From Marinobacterium rhizophilum DSM 18822 (lineage in GTDB: Bacteria > Pseudomonadota > Gammaproteobacteria > Pseudomonadales > Balneatricaceae), in NCBI RefSeq assembly GCF_000378045.1, contig NZ_KB899091.1, positions 1 through 64,000 of the forward strand: 64,000 bases of DNA, in the 5' to 3' direction. The position numbers were made by a program, and so were the translations under genes. Positions 54,733 to 63,396 of this stretch are shown here, piece by piece (the first letter of the stretch is position 1; the number at the start of each line of letters is the position of its first letter). Below the pieces are notes generated by a model that saw only the letters and a list, made by a program, of their open reading frames with translations, had not been told where the DNA came from and did no database searches.

Positions 54733-56259
54733 TCAGGCCAGTCGCATCATTACCGATTTAGTTTCCAGATAGGCGTCGATTGATGCCTTGCCGAGTTCGC
54801 GGCCGATACCGGAAGCCTTGACGCCGCCGAACGGCAGATTCGGATCGAGAACGTTGTGGCAGTTGATCCAGAAGATACCGGCCTCGACACGCTCGGCCAT
54901 GCGGTGGGCAACGGCGAGGTCGCGGGTCCAGACGCTGCCCGCCAGCCCATAGCGCGAATCGTTCGCCAGCGCGATCGCCTCCTCCTCGGTATCGAACGGC
55001 ATGGCCGTCAGCACCGGACCGAAGATTTCCTCGCATACCACACGCGAGCGGTTGTCGACGTCGACCAGCACCGCCGGGCTGACGTAATACCCCGGCCGGT
55101 CGAGCCGTTCGCCGCCGGTCAGCACCCGGGCACCTTCGCTGCGGCCGATCTCGACATAGCGGCAGACGCGCTGGGCCTGCTCTTCCGAGACCAGCGGACC
55201 GATCCGGGTCGCGCTATCATGGCCCGGCCCCACGGTGAGTTGCGCCGCGTGGTCGGCGATGCCGCGGGTGACCTCATCGAAGATGGAACGATGGATATAG
55301 AGCCGGGAGCCGGCGGTGCAGACCTGGCCCTGGTTGTAGAAAATGGCGTTGGCCGCGCCCTGAACGGCCTGCTCGACAGGCATGTCCGGCATCACGATCA
55401 TCGGCGACTTACCGCCGAGTTCGAGCGTGAATCGCTTCATACTCTCGACCGCGCTCTTACCAATCAGCTTGCCGGTCTCGACTGAACCGGTGAAGGTGAC
55501 CTTGTCGACAGCGGGATGTTCGACGAGCGCTGCACCGGCCTGAGCGCCCAGACCTGTCACTACATTGAGCACGCCGGCGGGATACCCCGCCTCGCGCACC
55601 AGCTCGCCCAGACGCAGAGCCGTCAGCGAGGTCTGTTCGGCGGGCTTGAGTACCACCGTGCAGCCCGTCGCCAGGGCCGGTGCCACTTTCCAGATCGCCA
55701 TCATGAGCGGGAAATTCCACGGCACAATCGCCGCAACGACACCGACCGGGCGCGGTTTGGTGTAGGCGAAGAACTTGCCGTCCGGCAGGCGCGGAACCGA
55801 AACATCCAGTGTCTCGCCACTGATCTTGGTGGCCCAGCCCGCCATGTAGCGCACGAATTCGATGGTGCCATTGAGATCCGCCATACGGGCAGCGGCGGCG
55901 ACTTTGCCGTTGTCTATTGACTCCAGTTCCGCCAGCTCATCGGCATGCCGCTCGATCAAATCGGCTAGTTGCAGCAACAGCTTCTGTCGCGCGGTGGGTT
56001 TCATGTCCGCCCAGGCCGGATCGCGAAACGCCTGCCGGGCAGCTTCCACCGCTCGATCGATATCGGTTTCGTCGGCCAAGGCGATGCGCGTGATTTCCTG
56101 GCCGGTCGACGGATCGAGCACCGCCAGCGTATGGCCTGCAGCCGCATCGACCCAGGAATCGCCGATTAGCATTTTCTGCTGGCGGGTCAGAAACGAACGG
56201 TGCTTTTCTACTAGAGGGTTATGTGAAACGGCCAAAGCCTCGACTCCTTCAGGACCCAT
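54733..56259 (-). CDS. Aldehyde dehydrogenase, phenylacetaldehyde dehydrogenase-like
   Basis: 508 aa. NAD-dependent ALDH with VVAAIVPWNFPLMMAIWKVAPALATG, TLELGGKSPMIV and FYNQGQVCTAGSRLYIH holding the catalytic Cys. The FNQGQVC block, the ISGETLDVSVP segment and the C-terminal NVLDPNLPFGGVKASGIGRE resemble FeaB/StyD-type phenylacetaldehyde dehydrogenases, though betaine-aldehyde-type enzymes are also close. The expected product is an aryl acetate, here possibly dihydroxyphenylacetate for HpaD. The ATG at 56259 has no clear ribosome site; a TTG at codon 9 follows AAGGAG and may be the real start. Confidence 0.82.
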   Translation of the reverse strand: MGPEGVEALAVSHNPLVEKHRSFLTRQQKMLIGDSWVDAAAGHTLAVLDPSTGQEITRIALADETDIDRAVEAARQAFRDPAWADMKPTARQKLLLQLADLIERHADELAELESIDNGKVAAAARMADLNGTIEFVRYMAGWATKISGETLDVSVPRLPDGKFFAYTKPRPVGVVAAIVPWNFPLMMAIWKVAPALATGCTVVLKPAEQTSLTALRLGELVREAGYPAGVLNVVTGLGAQAGAALVEHPAVDKVTFTGSVETGKLIGKSAVESMKRFTLELGGKSPMIVMPDMPVEQAVQGAANAIFYNQGQVCTAGSRLYIHRSIFDEVTRGIADHAAQLTVGPGHDSATRIGPLVSEEQAQRVCRYVEIGRSEGARVLTGGERLDRPGYYVSPAVLVDVDNRSRVVCEEIFGPVLTAMPFDTEEEAIALANDSRYGLAGSVWTRDLAVAHRMAERVEAGIFWINCHNVLDPNLPFGGVKASGIGRELGKASIDAYLETKSVMMRLA

Positions 56260-56385
56260 TGCATTTATTATCGAACCGGCTTTCCGGGGTCACTCGGACC
56301 GGTTCCTGCGTCAAATCGACAGGGTCACAACAATCAGACCCATCGCCTATCTCGTCGTTGCACTCTAGGCAGTTAAATCGAGGCA

Positions 56386-56424
56386 CACAATCCTGAGTTT
56401 CACCTAGTGCAACTCAGGATTGTG
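56386..56424. promoter_or_regulatory. 14-bp inverted repeat between ALDH and sulfatase genes
   Basis: CACAATCCTGAGTT and AACTCAGGATTGTG form a perfect inverted repeat with an 11-nt centre that contains a TTTCAC half site. There is no T-run, and the flanking genes diverge, so an operator is more likely than a terminator. Confidence 0.5.
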
Positions 56425-56561
56425 TTTACGGCTTCAGAATTTAAAGTATCGATAAGCATCGGACCGGTTGCCGCAGTAGGCTTGGCCCGAATTAGGAATC
56501 AATGATCGCTGTATCGAAGGTGTCCTGAAAAGCAGCGTTCTGTGGTCAGAGAGAGTGACTT

Positions 56562-58136
56562 ATGACGAAGCCCCGCAACATTCTGTTCATCATGGCGGAT
56601 CAGTTAAGAGCCGATTATCTGGGGTGCAACGGTCATCCGACGATTCGCACCCCCAATATCGATAACCTCGCCGCCCGAGGTGTCAATTTCACCCGCGCCT
56701 ACTGCCAGGCGCCGGTCTGCGGTCCGTCGCGTATGTCCTTCTATACCGGTCGTTACGCCTTTACCCATGGCGCCAGCTATAACAACGTGCCGTTGCGGAT
56801 CAGCGAACTGACCATTGGCGATTTCCTGCGTCCGCAGGGATATCGCGTCGCTGTCGTCGGCAAGACCCATATGAAAGAGGACACCGAAGGCATGCAGCGC
56901 CTGGGTATCGATCCGCAGTCCTCGCGGGGCGTCCTGCTCAGCCAGTGTGGCTTCGAACCCTTCGAACGGGATGACGGCCTGCACCCGGACCAGTCCGCCA
57001 ATCCGGACCTGCCCTACAACCTTTATCTGCGCGAGCAGGGATACGACAGTCCGAACCCCTGGCACGACTTCGCCAATTCGGTCGAAGGTCCGGACGGCGA
57101 GGTCCTCAGCGGCTGGAAGATGCGTCACTGCAACCGCCCGGCCCGGGTCCGGGAAGAGCACTCGGAAACCGCCTACACTACGGACCGGGCAATCGACTTC
57201 ATTCACGAGACCGGCGACCAGCCCTGGTGCCTGCATCTGAGCTACATCAAGCCGCACTGGCCCTACATCGCACCCTCGCCCTACCACGACATGTACAGCG
57301 AAGCGGATATCCTGCCGGCCAAACGCTCAGAGGCGGAACTGGACCAGCCGCACCCGGTCATTGAGGCCTTCATGCAGCACGATGAGTCCCGCAACTTCCG
57401 CCGCGACGAGGTACGTGAGCGGGTGATTCCGGCCTATATGGGTCTCATCAGCCAGCTGGATCATCATATCGGTCGGCTGATGGATTTCCTCGAGGCGCGG
57501 GGGCAACTGGACAATACTCTGATCGTGCTGACCGCTGACCACGGCGACTACCTGGGCGATCACTGGTTGGGCGAAAAGGAACTGTTTCACGAGCCGAGCG
57601 TGCGTATCCCGTTGATCGTCGTCGAGCCGGACCGATGCGCCGACGCAACCCGGGGCTCACGCAGTCACAGGCTGGTCGAATCTATCGACCTGGTACCGAC
57701 TTTCCTTGAGGTTGCCGGTGGCCAGCCCGCGCCTCACATCCTCGAAGGACGCTCCCTGATGCCACTCGTCACGGGTGAAACGATCAGCCACTGGCGCGAG
57801 TACGCCTTCAGCGAAGCTGACTATGCCTGGCGTCATGCACGCAAGCACCTGAATCTCGCGCCGGATGAAACACGGGTGTTCATGGTGACGAACGAACGCT
57901 GGAAATACGTGCACTACGAACACTTCCAGCCCCAGCTGTTCGATCTGCAGAACGACCCGAGCGAGCTGCACGACCTCGGCAGCGACCCAGCATTCCGGGA
58001 TACCCGCCGTCAGATGGCCGATGCCCTTGGCCGCTGGCTGCGTACCCGGCGCTTGCGGACCACGATCAGCGACGACGACGTCGCCACCCGCACCGGCACC
58101 GCCCATGACAGGGGGTATCTATTTGGGGTTTGGTAA
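56562..58136 (+). CDS. Sulfatase/phosphonate monoester hydrolase family enzyme
   Basis: 524 aa of the alkaline-phosphatase superfamily. FIMADQLRADYLGC supplies the first metal site. Cys53 in PVCGPSRMSFYTGR is the residue normally turned into formylglycine. HLSYIKPHWPYIAPSPYHDMY and VLTADHGDYLGDHWLGEKELFHEPSVRIPL are further metal and substrate blocks. The C-terminal tail resembles phosphonate monoester hydrolases, which also cleave sulfate esters. There is no signal peptide, so it acts in the cytoplasm. It needs a formylglycine-generating enzyme, not present in the window. It is divergent from the ALDH-transaminase-TTT group and may release the pathway substrate from a sulfate or phosphate ester. 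Confidence 0.88.
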   Translation: MTKPRNILFIMADQLRADYLGCNGHPTIRTPNIDNLAARGVNFTRAYCQAPVCGPSRMSFYTGRYAFTHGASYNNVPLRISELTIGDFLRPQGYRVAVVGKTHMKEDTEGMQRLGIDPQSSRGVLLSQCGFEPFERDDGLHPDQSANPDLPYNLYLREQGYDSPNPWHDFANSVEGPDGEVLSGWKMRHCNRPARVREEHSETAYTTDRAIDFIHETGDQPWCLHLSYIKPHWPYIAPSPYHDMYSEADILPAKRSEAELDQPHPVIEAFMQHDESRNFRRDEVRERVIPAYMGLISQLDHHIGRLMDFLEARGQLDNTLIVLTADHGDYLGDHWLGEKELFHEPSVRIPLIVVEPDRCADATRGSRSHRLVESIDLVPTFLEVAGGQPAPHILEGRSLMPLVTGETISHWREYAFSEADYAWRHARKHLNLAPDETRVFMVTNERWKYVHYEHFQPQLFDLQNDPSELHDLGSDPAFRDTRRQMADALGRWLRTRRLRTTISDDDVATRTGTAHDRGYLFGVW

Positions 58137-58506
58137 TGTTGGATCGCCAGGCGCCCCATAAAGGCACGACGCTGATACGGTATTTTATCGCCAGCAAAGT
58201 CATGACGGCGACGAAGTACTACAGGCCACGCGCCAGCATTGGCACGTTGAGAATAAGCTGCACTAGGTACTTGATGTTGCCTTTTCTGAGGATCATTCCC
58301 GAGCCCGCCAGGGGTATGCGGCGTAGAATCTGGCGGCGGCCCGCCAGATCGCCCTGAACCTGCTCACGCAAGATGATCTTGCCCAGTAGCAGTGGACACA
58401 TCGTTAAGGTAGTTAACTGACCGAGCTGGGCCTTAATCTGACTTACCGGTTCAAGACGATGCTCTACTAAACCCGCGGAAAACCGCCGATTCACACTTCA
58501 CTTACA
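58137..58506. other. Spacer after the sulfatase gene, no supported gene
   Basis: A 91-aa minus-strand frame (58219-58494) is present but resembles no family I know. It has no clear start context and may be a decayed insertion sequence. Nothing else is seen. Confidence 0.35.
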
Positions 58507-58552
58507 GGGCGCGGAGACTTCGCTTATTTGAGGTCCGCGCCCTTCTTTTTTT
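58507..58552 (+). terminator. Rho-independent terminator
   Basis: Stem GGGCGCGGA/TCCGCGCCC (58507-58515, 58534-58542), 18-nt loop, then TTCTTTTTTT. It lies 370 bp after the sulfatase stop and is the first strong terminator downstream of it. Confidence 0.85.
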
Positions 58553-58849
58553 CAGTCATATTCCGACCTCAAAAAGCTGGCCGCAGCTGGATTTCAGCAG
58601 CCCCGGTTGGAATAAAGAAAGAGGCTCGCGCTTCATTTCAACGACCTACAGACCCCAGTGGACGTCTGCAGACCAAATTTTGGAGCGGGCATGGAGCCGC
58701 CAGTGCAACGGCGCTGTCAGTGAGCCCCGCCGCCATCACTGTGCCAACCGACACCAATCGATCTGCAATACGATCGATTCGATGGGTTCCGTGATGCCCG
58801 CATAGCATGCAAAGCGTTCAGGATCGCCAGGATGCATCACTCCACCCAT

Positions 58850-59182
58850 CCTTCCCGGCCGGCGTTCCGGCGGCCGGCGCTCCGGTCGCGGGCCCGACAA
58901 ATAAAAGGCGGGTCGCCTACTGGGTCGGCACTGTCTTTGATGTAACACGATAGGATGTATTGGAGCGGGAAACGAGACTAACCGGCCGGCGTTCCGGTGG
59001 CCGGCATTCCGGCGGCCGGCGCTCCGGGCGCGGACCCGACGATCTGTTTTGAAACTTGGGTTCTGAAAACTTGGAGCGGGAAACGAGACTGAATCGGCCG
59101 GCGCTCCGGTCGTGACCCCGACAGATAAAAAGGGGGTCGCCAATCAGACTGGCACAGCATTAACATTTCGAAAGAAGATATT
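58850..59182 (-). repeat. 111-bp tandem repeats carrying the tRNA-Gly 3' end
   Basis: The 19-mer TGGAGCGGGAAACGAGACT, the 3' end of tRNA-Gly plus CCA, recurs at 59072-59090 and 58961-58979. Both steps from the real tRNA (59183) are exactly 111 bp. Each unit then carries GGCCGGCG-rich short repeats and a CCCGAC...GTCGCC-type stretch. A third unit (58850-58960) lacks the next 19-mer. The units lie directly downstream of tRNA-Gly in its own orientation. Confidence 0.88.
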
Positions 59183-59258
<76 letters not shown>

Positions 59259-59292
59259 TTAAGATCCCGTCAGCCGATCGGCTGTCAGGAAG

Positions 59293-59346
59293 TGGCGTCC
59301 CATAGGGGGTTCGACCCCCTGTTACCGCCGTGAAAGGGCGGTGTCC
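59293..59346 (-). pseudogene. Truncated tRNA-Glu
   Basis: 54 nt matching the 3' part of tRNA-Glu(TTC), including anticodon arm, T-arm and CCA. The D-arm and the 5' acceptor strand are absent. The match stops abruptly at 59346, where IS3-like sequence begins. The T-loop is TTCGACCCC in place of TTCGAACCC, consistent with a former functional paralogue. Confidence 0.9.
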
Positions 59347-59594
<248 letters not shown>

Positions 59595-59599
59595 CTAGT

Positions 59600-60282
59600 A
59601 CAAGCGAATGAGAAAGGGATCAAGAAAATGAAGGGCATTCTGGGGCGTGTGGTGCGACCTCGAGCGCCAGGTCAAAGCCCTGGGGCTGATATTGAGCGAC
59701 AAGCAACAGTCCTGTCTGCGCCAGGTCAGGCAGCTGTTGGCGCAAACCCGCAACAGCAAAAACAAGTTATACAGCCTGCATCAGCAAGGGCAAAGCCCAC
59801 AAGCGTTACGAGTTTGGCGTCAAAGCCAGTATTGCGGTCACCGCCAGGAAGTCCTCATCGTCGTAGCTCGCAGCTACCCAGGCAATCCGTACGACGGCCA
59901 CACGCTGGCGGATCTGTTGCAGTAGGTGGAAGCATTGACGGGCCGCAAGCCCGATACCTGCTTCGTTGACCGCGGCTATCGCGGTTCCGGTGTGGACGAC
60001 ATCCGGATCTTTATCGCGGGACAGAAGCGCAATGTGCCGGAATCGGAGAAGCGCCGAATGCGACGACGCAACAGTGGCGAGCCGGTCATCGGGCACCTGA
60101 AATCAGACGGCAAGATGAAACGGTGTTTCCTGAAAGGTGTTCTGGGCGATGCGCTCCACGTACTGCTGAGCGCCGGTGGCCGGAATCTGCGCAAGTTGCT
60201 GCGGTGGTTTATTTTGTGCCGAAAAAGTACCGCCATTGTTGCGGGATATGTTCACTCGTGTGCTGAAAACATTCAAAAGTGA
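59600..60282 (+). pseudogene. IS5-family transposase remnant
   Basis: Plus-strand pieces in changing frames match IS5-type transposases: CDLERQVKALGLIL, NKLYSLH, KGKAHKRYEFGVKASIAVT, YPGNPYDGHTLADLLQ (then a stop), DTCFVDRGYRGSGVDD and EPVIGHLKSDGKMKRC, ending LLSAGGRNLRKLLRW. At least two frameshifts and one stop make it inactive. A shorter relative is at 31545-31785. Confidence 0.78.
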
Positions 60283-60401
60283 CCCCGAACGAAAGGCGGC
60301 TGCTGCTTAAAACGCCATTTTTCAATGGTCGATTATTCTAGCTAATTGATTATTCGCTGGAATGGTATATCTATCATTCCTAAGCATTTTTATAAATAGT
60401 T

Positions 60402-62153
60402 TTAGCTATCGACCGTTTGCAAGCAGTGGGGAATATTTTCGAACAGTTCAGTTTCCTCGAAGTGCTCAAGATCAAGGCTTCGAACCTCATCCTGACGCGA
60501 AAACACCATGCTGGCAGCATCCTGCAGCAGTTCACCAAGGAACGTCCTGGTGTCAAGGTGCTCGTTTACTGCATGGCCGAGGACCTGCATTAGGTCGATC
60601 GTGACGGGCAGCACATACTCGCTGTGGTCCTGATAGCCAGTCATCAGTTCGTTGTCGAACCTGTGTTCATCCCAATGCGCGAAGGCCGTGCCGGGACCGC
60701 CGTCCAGCTCAACCTCCATCTGTTCGAGCGCATGCAGCCGGCATACTGCCTCAGGCTTGAACTTGCCCGTGCTTCGGTCAAACAACTCGTCCCACTCTTC
60801 CCAGCCGATTCCCAGTGTGTGGCCGATCTCGTGAATGATCGTTCCGGCGATTTCATTCTCCGTAAACTGACCAAGGTACTTGGTGTTGAACTCCACTCGG
60901 CCGTATCGGACTCCGTCATTCGCATAGGGCTTGTAGGCACGGGCGATGGTGTTGCTGCTCTGTGTGAATGTTCCAAGGCGAATCACGATCGAGTACTTCG
61001 GGTGTACGAATCGATTCCAGAAGTTGCAAGCCGTTCGCGCCCCTTTTTTGAGCTTGTCGTCCATGTCAGCGGTGATTTTGTAAGTGATGAAGTTCGTGGG
61101 CCGAACAGACTGTATCGGTGGGCTCGAAAGACCACGGGCTTGGAGCAGCCATGAAATTGTGTGCTGGATTGTCCGCAGGCGCGCGATTTCTTCGTCGGTC
61201 AGTGCACGCCCCTGAATCTGAATCTGGATCTGAGCCGCTTCGGTCTTCAGCACCTCGATGAGCCCATCGATCGTCTTGGCCTCGCGACGCGCCTTCTCGA
61301 TCCCCCCGCCCGCAGATTCCGACTCCCTTCTCCTCTGCTTGAGCACTTGCATCAGGCGACTCCCGTGACCCGACACCTCCTGCATCTCCAATTGGAGAGG
61401 CAGATCCCGACCCCAGGAAGCGAAGAACCTCAGGTTGGTGGCCGCCTCAACCTCTTCGAGGGTCGCCGGATAGTCGTCCGGGTTCGAATTGCGCGGTGCT
61501 TCTTGCGGAATGATGAAGCAATCGATTTGGACTTTCGACGGAGTATCATATGGATAGGTGTGTGGATCGACGATAACGCAGAAGTAGGCGTCGGGGATGA
61601 GCAGGTGTTTGCCGTGCCCGCGGTTGATCGACGCTGGCTCCTCGCCGAACACCGGCCCGACAATGGCCCACACGTGATCCTTTCCGGGCTCGTCCTTGAT
61701 CTCACGGATCGCAGTCTCGAGTTTCAGCCACACGCCGCTGTTGAGGGAAGCGTATTGGGGGCTCATATTCGACATCAGAAACGTTTCCATCTGCGCGAGA
61801 CGTCCGAACTGCCGATTGATGACCTCGTTGGGTGTCATGTGCCCAACGTTGAGCTGGATCCCGCCAATCTTTCCGAATGTCCGTCTGCCGATGCGATGCT
61901 CGTCGTCGAGCCGCAAGTCGTCGTAGTACATCAGCGGTCGGTCGTAGTCGACATCGTCATCGGCATGGGCAACCCGGTACGCAGACCATGCAGGCTGAAG
62001 GCGCTCTGGACAGAAGCCGACTACGTAGCCTTGATTCACGAGTATTTGGACGGGGCGGGTTTCGTCCAGGTTCTGGGGCGCACCGCGCCACAGATGCAGG
62101 TCGATGTGATGTGCTTGACTAGCGCACAATGGATGAATTGTAGTGCGATCCAT
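60402..62153 (-). CDS. Fusion of NUC-type endonuclease and HEXXH metalloprotease (toxin/effector candidate)
   Basis: 583 aa from the ATG at 62153, which has a GGAGG ribosome site. Residues about 35-255 resemble DNA/RNA non-specific endonucleases: NQGYVVGFCPERLQPAWSAYR, a core VGHMTPN with His105, and MSNMSPQYASLNSGVWLKLE with metal-site Asn residues. The usual DRGH is altered to NVGH. A helical linker (about 265-345) leads to a zincin-like part with HEIGHTLGIG (His441, His445); the third His of metzincins is not at its usual place. No signal peptide is seen. I do not know a named family with this architecture. Beside a Tle1-like lipase and a peptidoglycan amidase, an antibacterial effector role is plausible but inferred. 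Confidence 0.62.
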   Translation of the reverse strand: MDRTTIHPLCASQAHHIDLHLWRGAPQNLDETRPVQILVNQGYVVGFCPERLQPAWSAYRVAHADDDVDYDRPLMYYDDLRLDDEHRIGRRTFGKIGGIQLNVGHMTPNEVINRQFGRLAQMETFLMSNMSPQYASLNSGVWLKLETAIREIKDEPGKDHVWAIVGPVFGEEPASINRGHGKHLLIPDAYFCVIVDPHTYPYDTPSKVQIDCFIIPQEAPRNSNPDDYPATLEEVEAATNLRFFASWGRDLPLQLEMQEVSGHGSRLMQVLKQRRRESESAGGGIEKARREAKTIDGLIEVLKTEAAQIQIQIQGRALTDEEIARLRTIQHTISWLLQARGLSSPPIQSVRPTNFITYKITADMDDKLKKGARTACNFWNRFVHPKYSIVIRLGTFTQSSNTIARAYKPYANDGVRYGRVEFNTKYLGQFTENEIAGTIIHEIGHTLGIGWEEWDELFDRSTGKFKPEAVCRLHALEQMEVELDGGPGTAFAHWDEHRFDNELMTGYQDHSEYVLPVTIDLMQVLGHAVNEHLDTRTFLGELLQDAASMVFSRQDEVRSLDLEHFEETELFENIPHCLQTVDS

Positions 62154-62270
62154 TTCTCTATCCTCCGTTGCAGGACTAATGGTCAACAAAATGGTTTAAG
62201 TGTGCGCCTGACGGCCTCCATAAGACGCGCCGCTATTTTTTATAGCCGGGCTTGAAGGACGCGTTATAGA

Positions 62271-63290
62271 TTATTGTTCCACTTCATATTCGCGCTCTAA
62301 TATCCATGGTTTATAAACTGGATTAACCTCGTTATTAACACTTTTCTTACGTTGCAAGACACTACTATGAACAATAGGCTTGTCTGCTCTTTTTGAATCC
62401 CAAAAGCGCCTTTTCTTACGATAAAATTTCGTCCAGCCTTTGCCACGAGAATTGTGCATGCACCCGTTCACATCACCATGAATAGAAACAGTGTTTTGCG
62501 GATATATCACAAGCCCATGTTTAACAGCCATATCCTTCATCCACATCAACGGAATATCTGACAAGTCTTGTTCGCTATAACCACCCCCGACGTCGGTATG
62601 CATTCCACAGAACCATACTTGTTTAACAGTTTGATACGATAAAATTTCTGGATCCCATAGTATCGGATGAAAAATCTGTCGTTCGTCATCGATGGCTAAG
62701 GCCTGATAAGCGTTCTCAACAGTTTTGCTTAACTTAAAGTTATGAAATACATGTTTTAAACCGGGAATCAAGCTTATTAGCACATCGATAGTTTTAAATG
62801 GCATACCTAATGCCGCAACAGCATCATAGCAACCTAAAAACCTAATTTTTGTCCACATTGTGTGATGAGCCGATAGAAATACACTTGCTCTTCTTTCACG
62901 TTCAAATTCGTCTTCAATTCGGTAGGTTTTGTAAGCATTGTCTATCAACTCTGGACGAGCTTTCGGCATTATCCCAAAATAATGGATAAAGCTCGACAGG
63001 CTACGAACTGTCGCTGCACCACGACTAAATCCAAACAGATAGATCTGATCGCCTGCTTCAAAATTCTCAAAAATAAATGTGTAGCACTCTTTTATATTCT
63101 TTGAAATACCAGCACCGCCAATATTTCCAGACAGTTTTCGCCACCCTGTACCTAAGCCGCGATCATAGAATGATATTTGCTGTGAAGTACGATCTTCAAC
63201 CATGTTAAATAGCTTGTAAATGTTCGTATTTGAACCTTTACCACCCTCCTGACCGGTGCCATCAGAAAATATCACAATGTTTTTCGACAT
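62271..63290 (-). CDS. DUF2235/Tle1-like phospholipase (T6SS effector-type alpha/beta hydrolase)
   Basis: 339 aa. MSKNIVIFSDGTGQEGGKGSNTN at the start and the nucleophile motif LFGFSRGAATVRSL (Ser89) are typical of the DUF2235 domain found in Tle1 phospholipase effectors. FLGCYDAVAALGMP and VWFCGMHTDVGGGYSEQDLSDIPLMWM supply the Asp/His part of the triad. The codon use is strikingly AT-rich compared with both neighbours, a sign of recent transfer. No VgrG, PAAR or obvious immunity gene is in the window. ATG with AAGGAG ribosome site. Phospholipid hydrolysis in target-cell membranes is the expected activity. Confidence 0.85.
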   Translation of the reverse strand: MSKNIVIFSDGTGQEGGKGSNTNIYKLFNMVEDRTSQQISFYDRGLGTGWRKLSGNIGGAGISKNIKECYTFIFENFEAGDQIYLFGFSRGAATVRSLSSFIHYFGIMPKARPELIDNAYKTYRIEDEFERERRASVFLSAHHTMWTKIRFLGCYDAVAALGMPFKTIDVLISLIPGLKHVFHNFKLSKTVENAYQALAIDDERQIFHPILWDPEILSYQTVKQVWFCGMHTDVGGGYSEQDLSDIPLMWMKDMAVKHGLVIYPQNTVSIHGDVNGCMHNSRGKGWTKFYRKKRRFWDSKRADKPIVHSSVLQRKKSVNNEVNPVYKPWILEREYEVEQ

Positions 63291-63396
63291 AATATTCTCC
63301 TTTGGGTCGTAGTTAACAATAATGATGTAACCAATGGGAACGCATGAGGTTTGGATCAGCTGGGCCAGACCGCGCTCCTTTTGTTCAAGGGCACCT

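Noticed and set aside
58219-58494. A 91-aa minus-strand frame as a gene
   Set aside because: No family resemblance, no ribosome site, and it lies among decayed insertion sequences.
58850-59182. A CRISPR array, suggested by regular spacing of a short repeat
   Set aside because: The repeat is a tRNA 3' end with 111-bp period, the intervening DNA is itself repetitive, and no cas genes are present.
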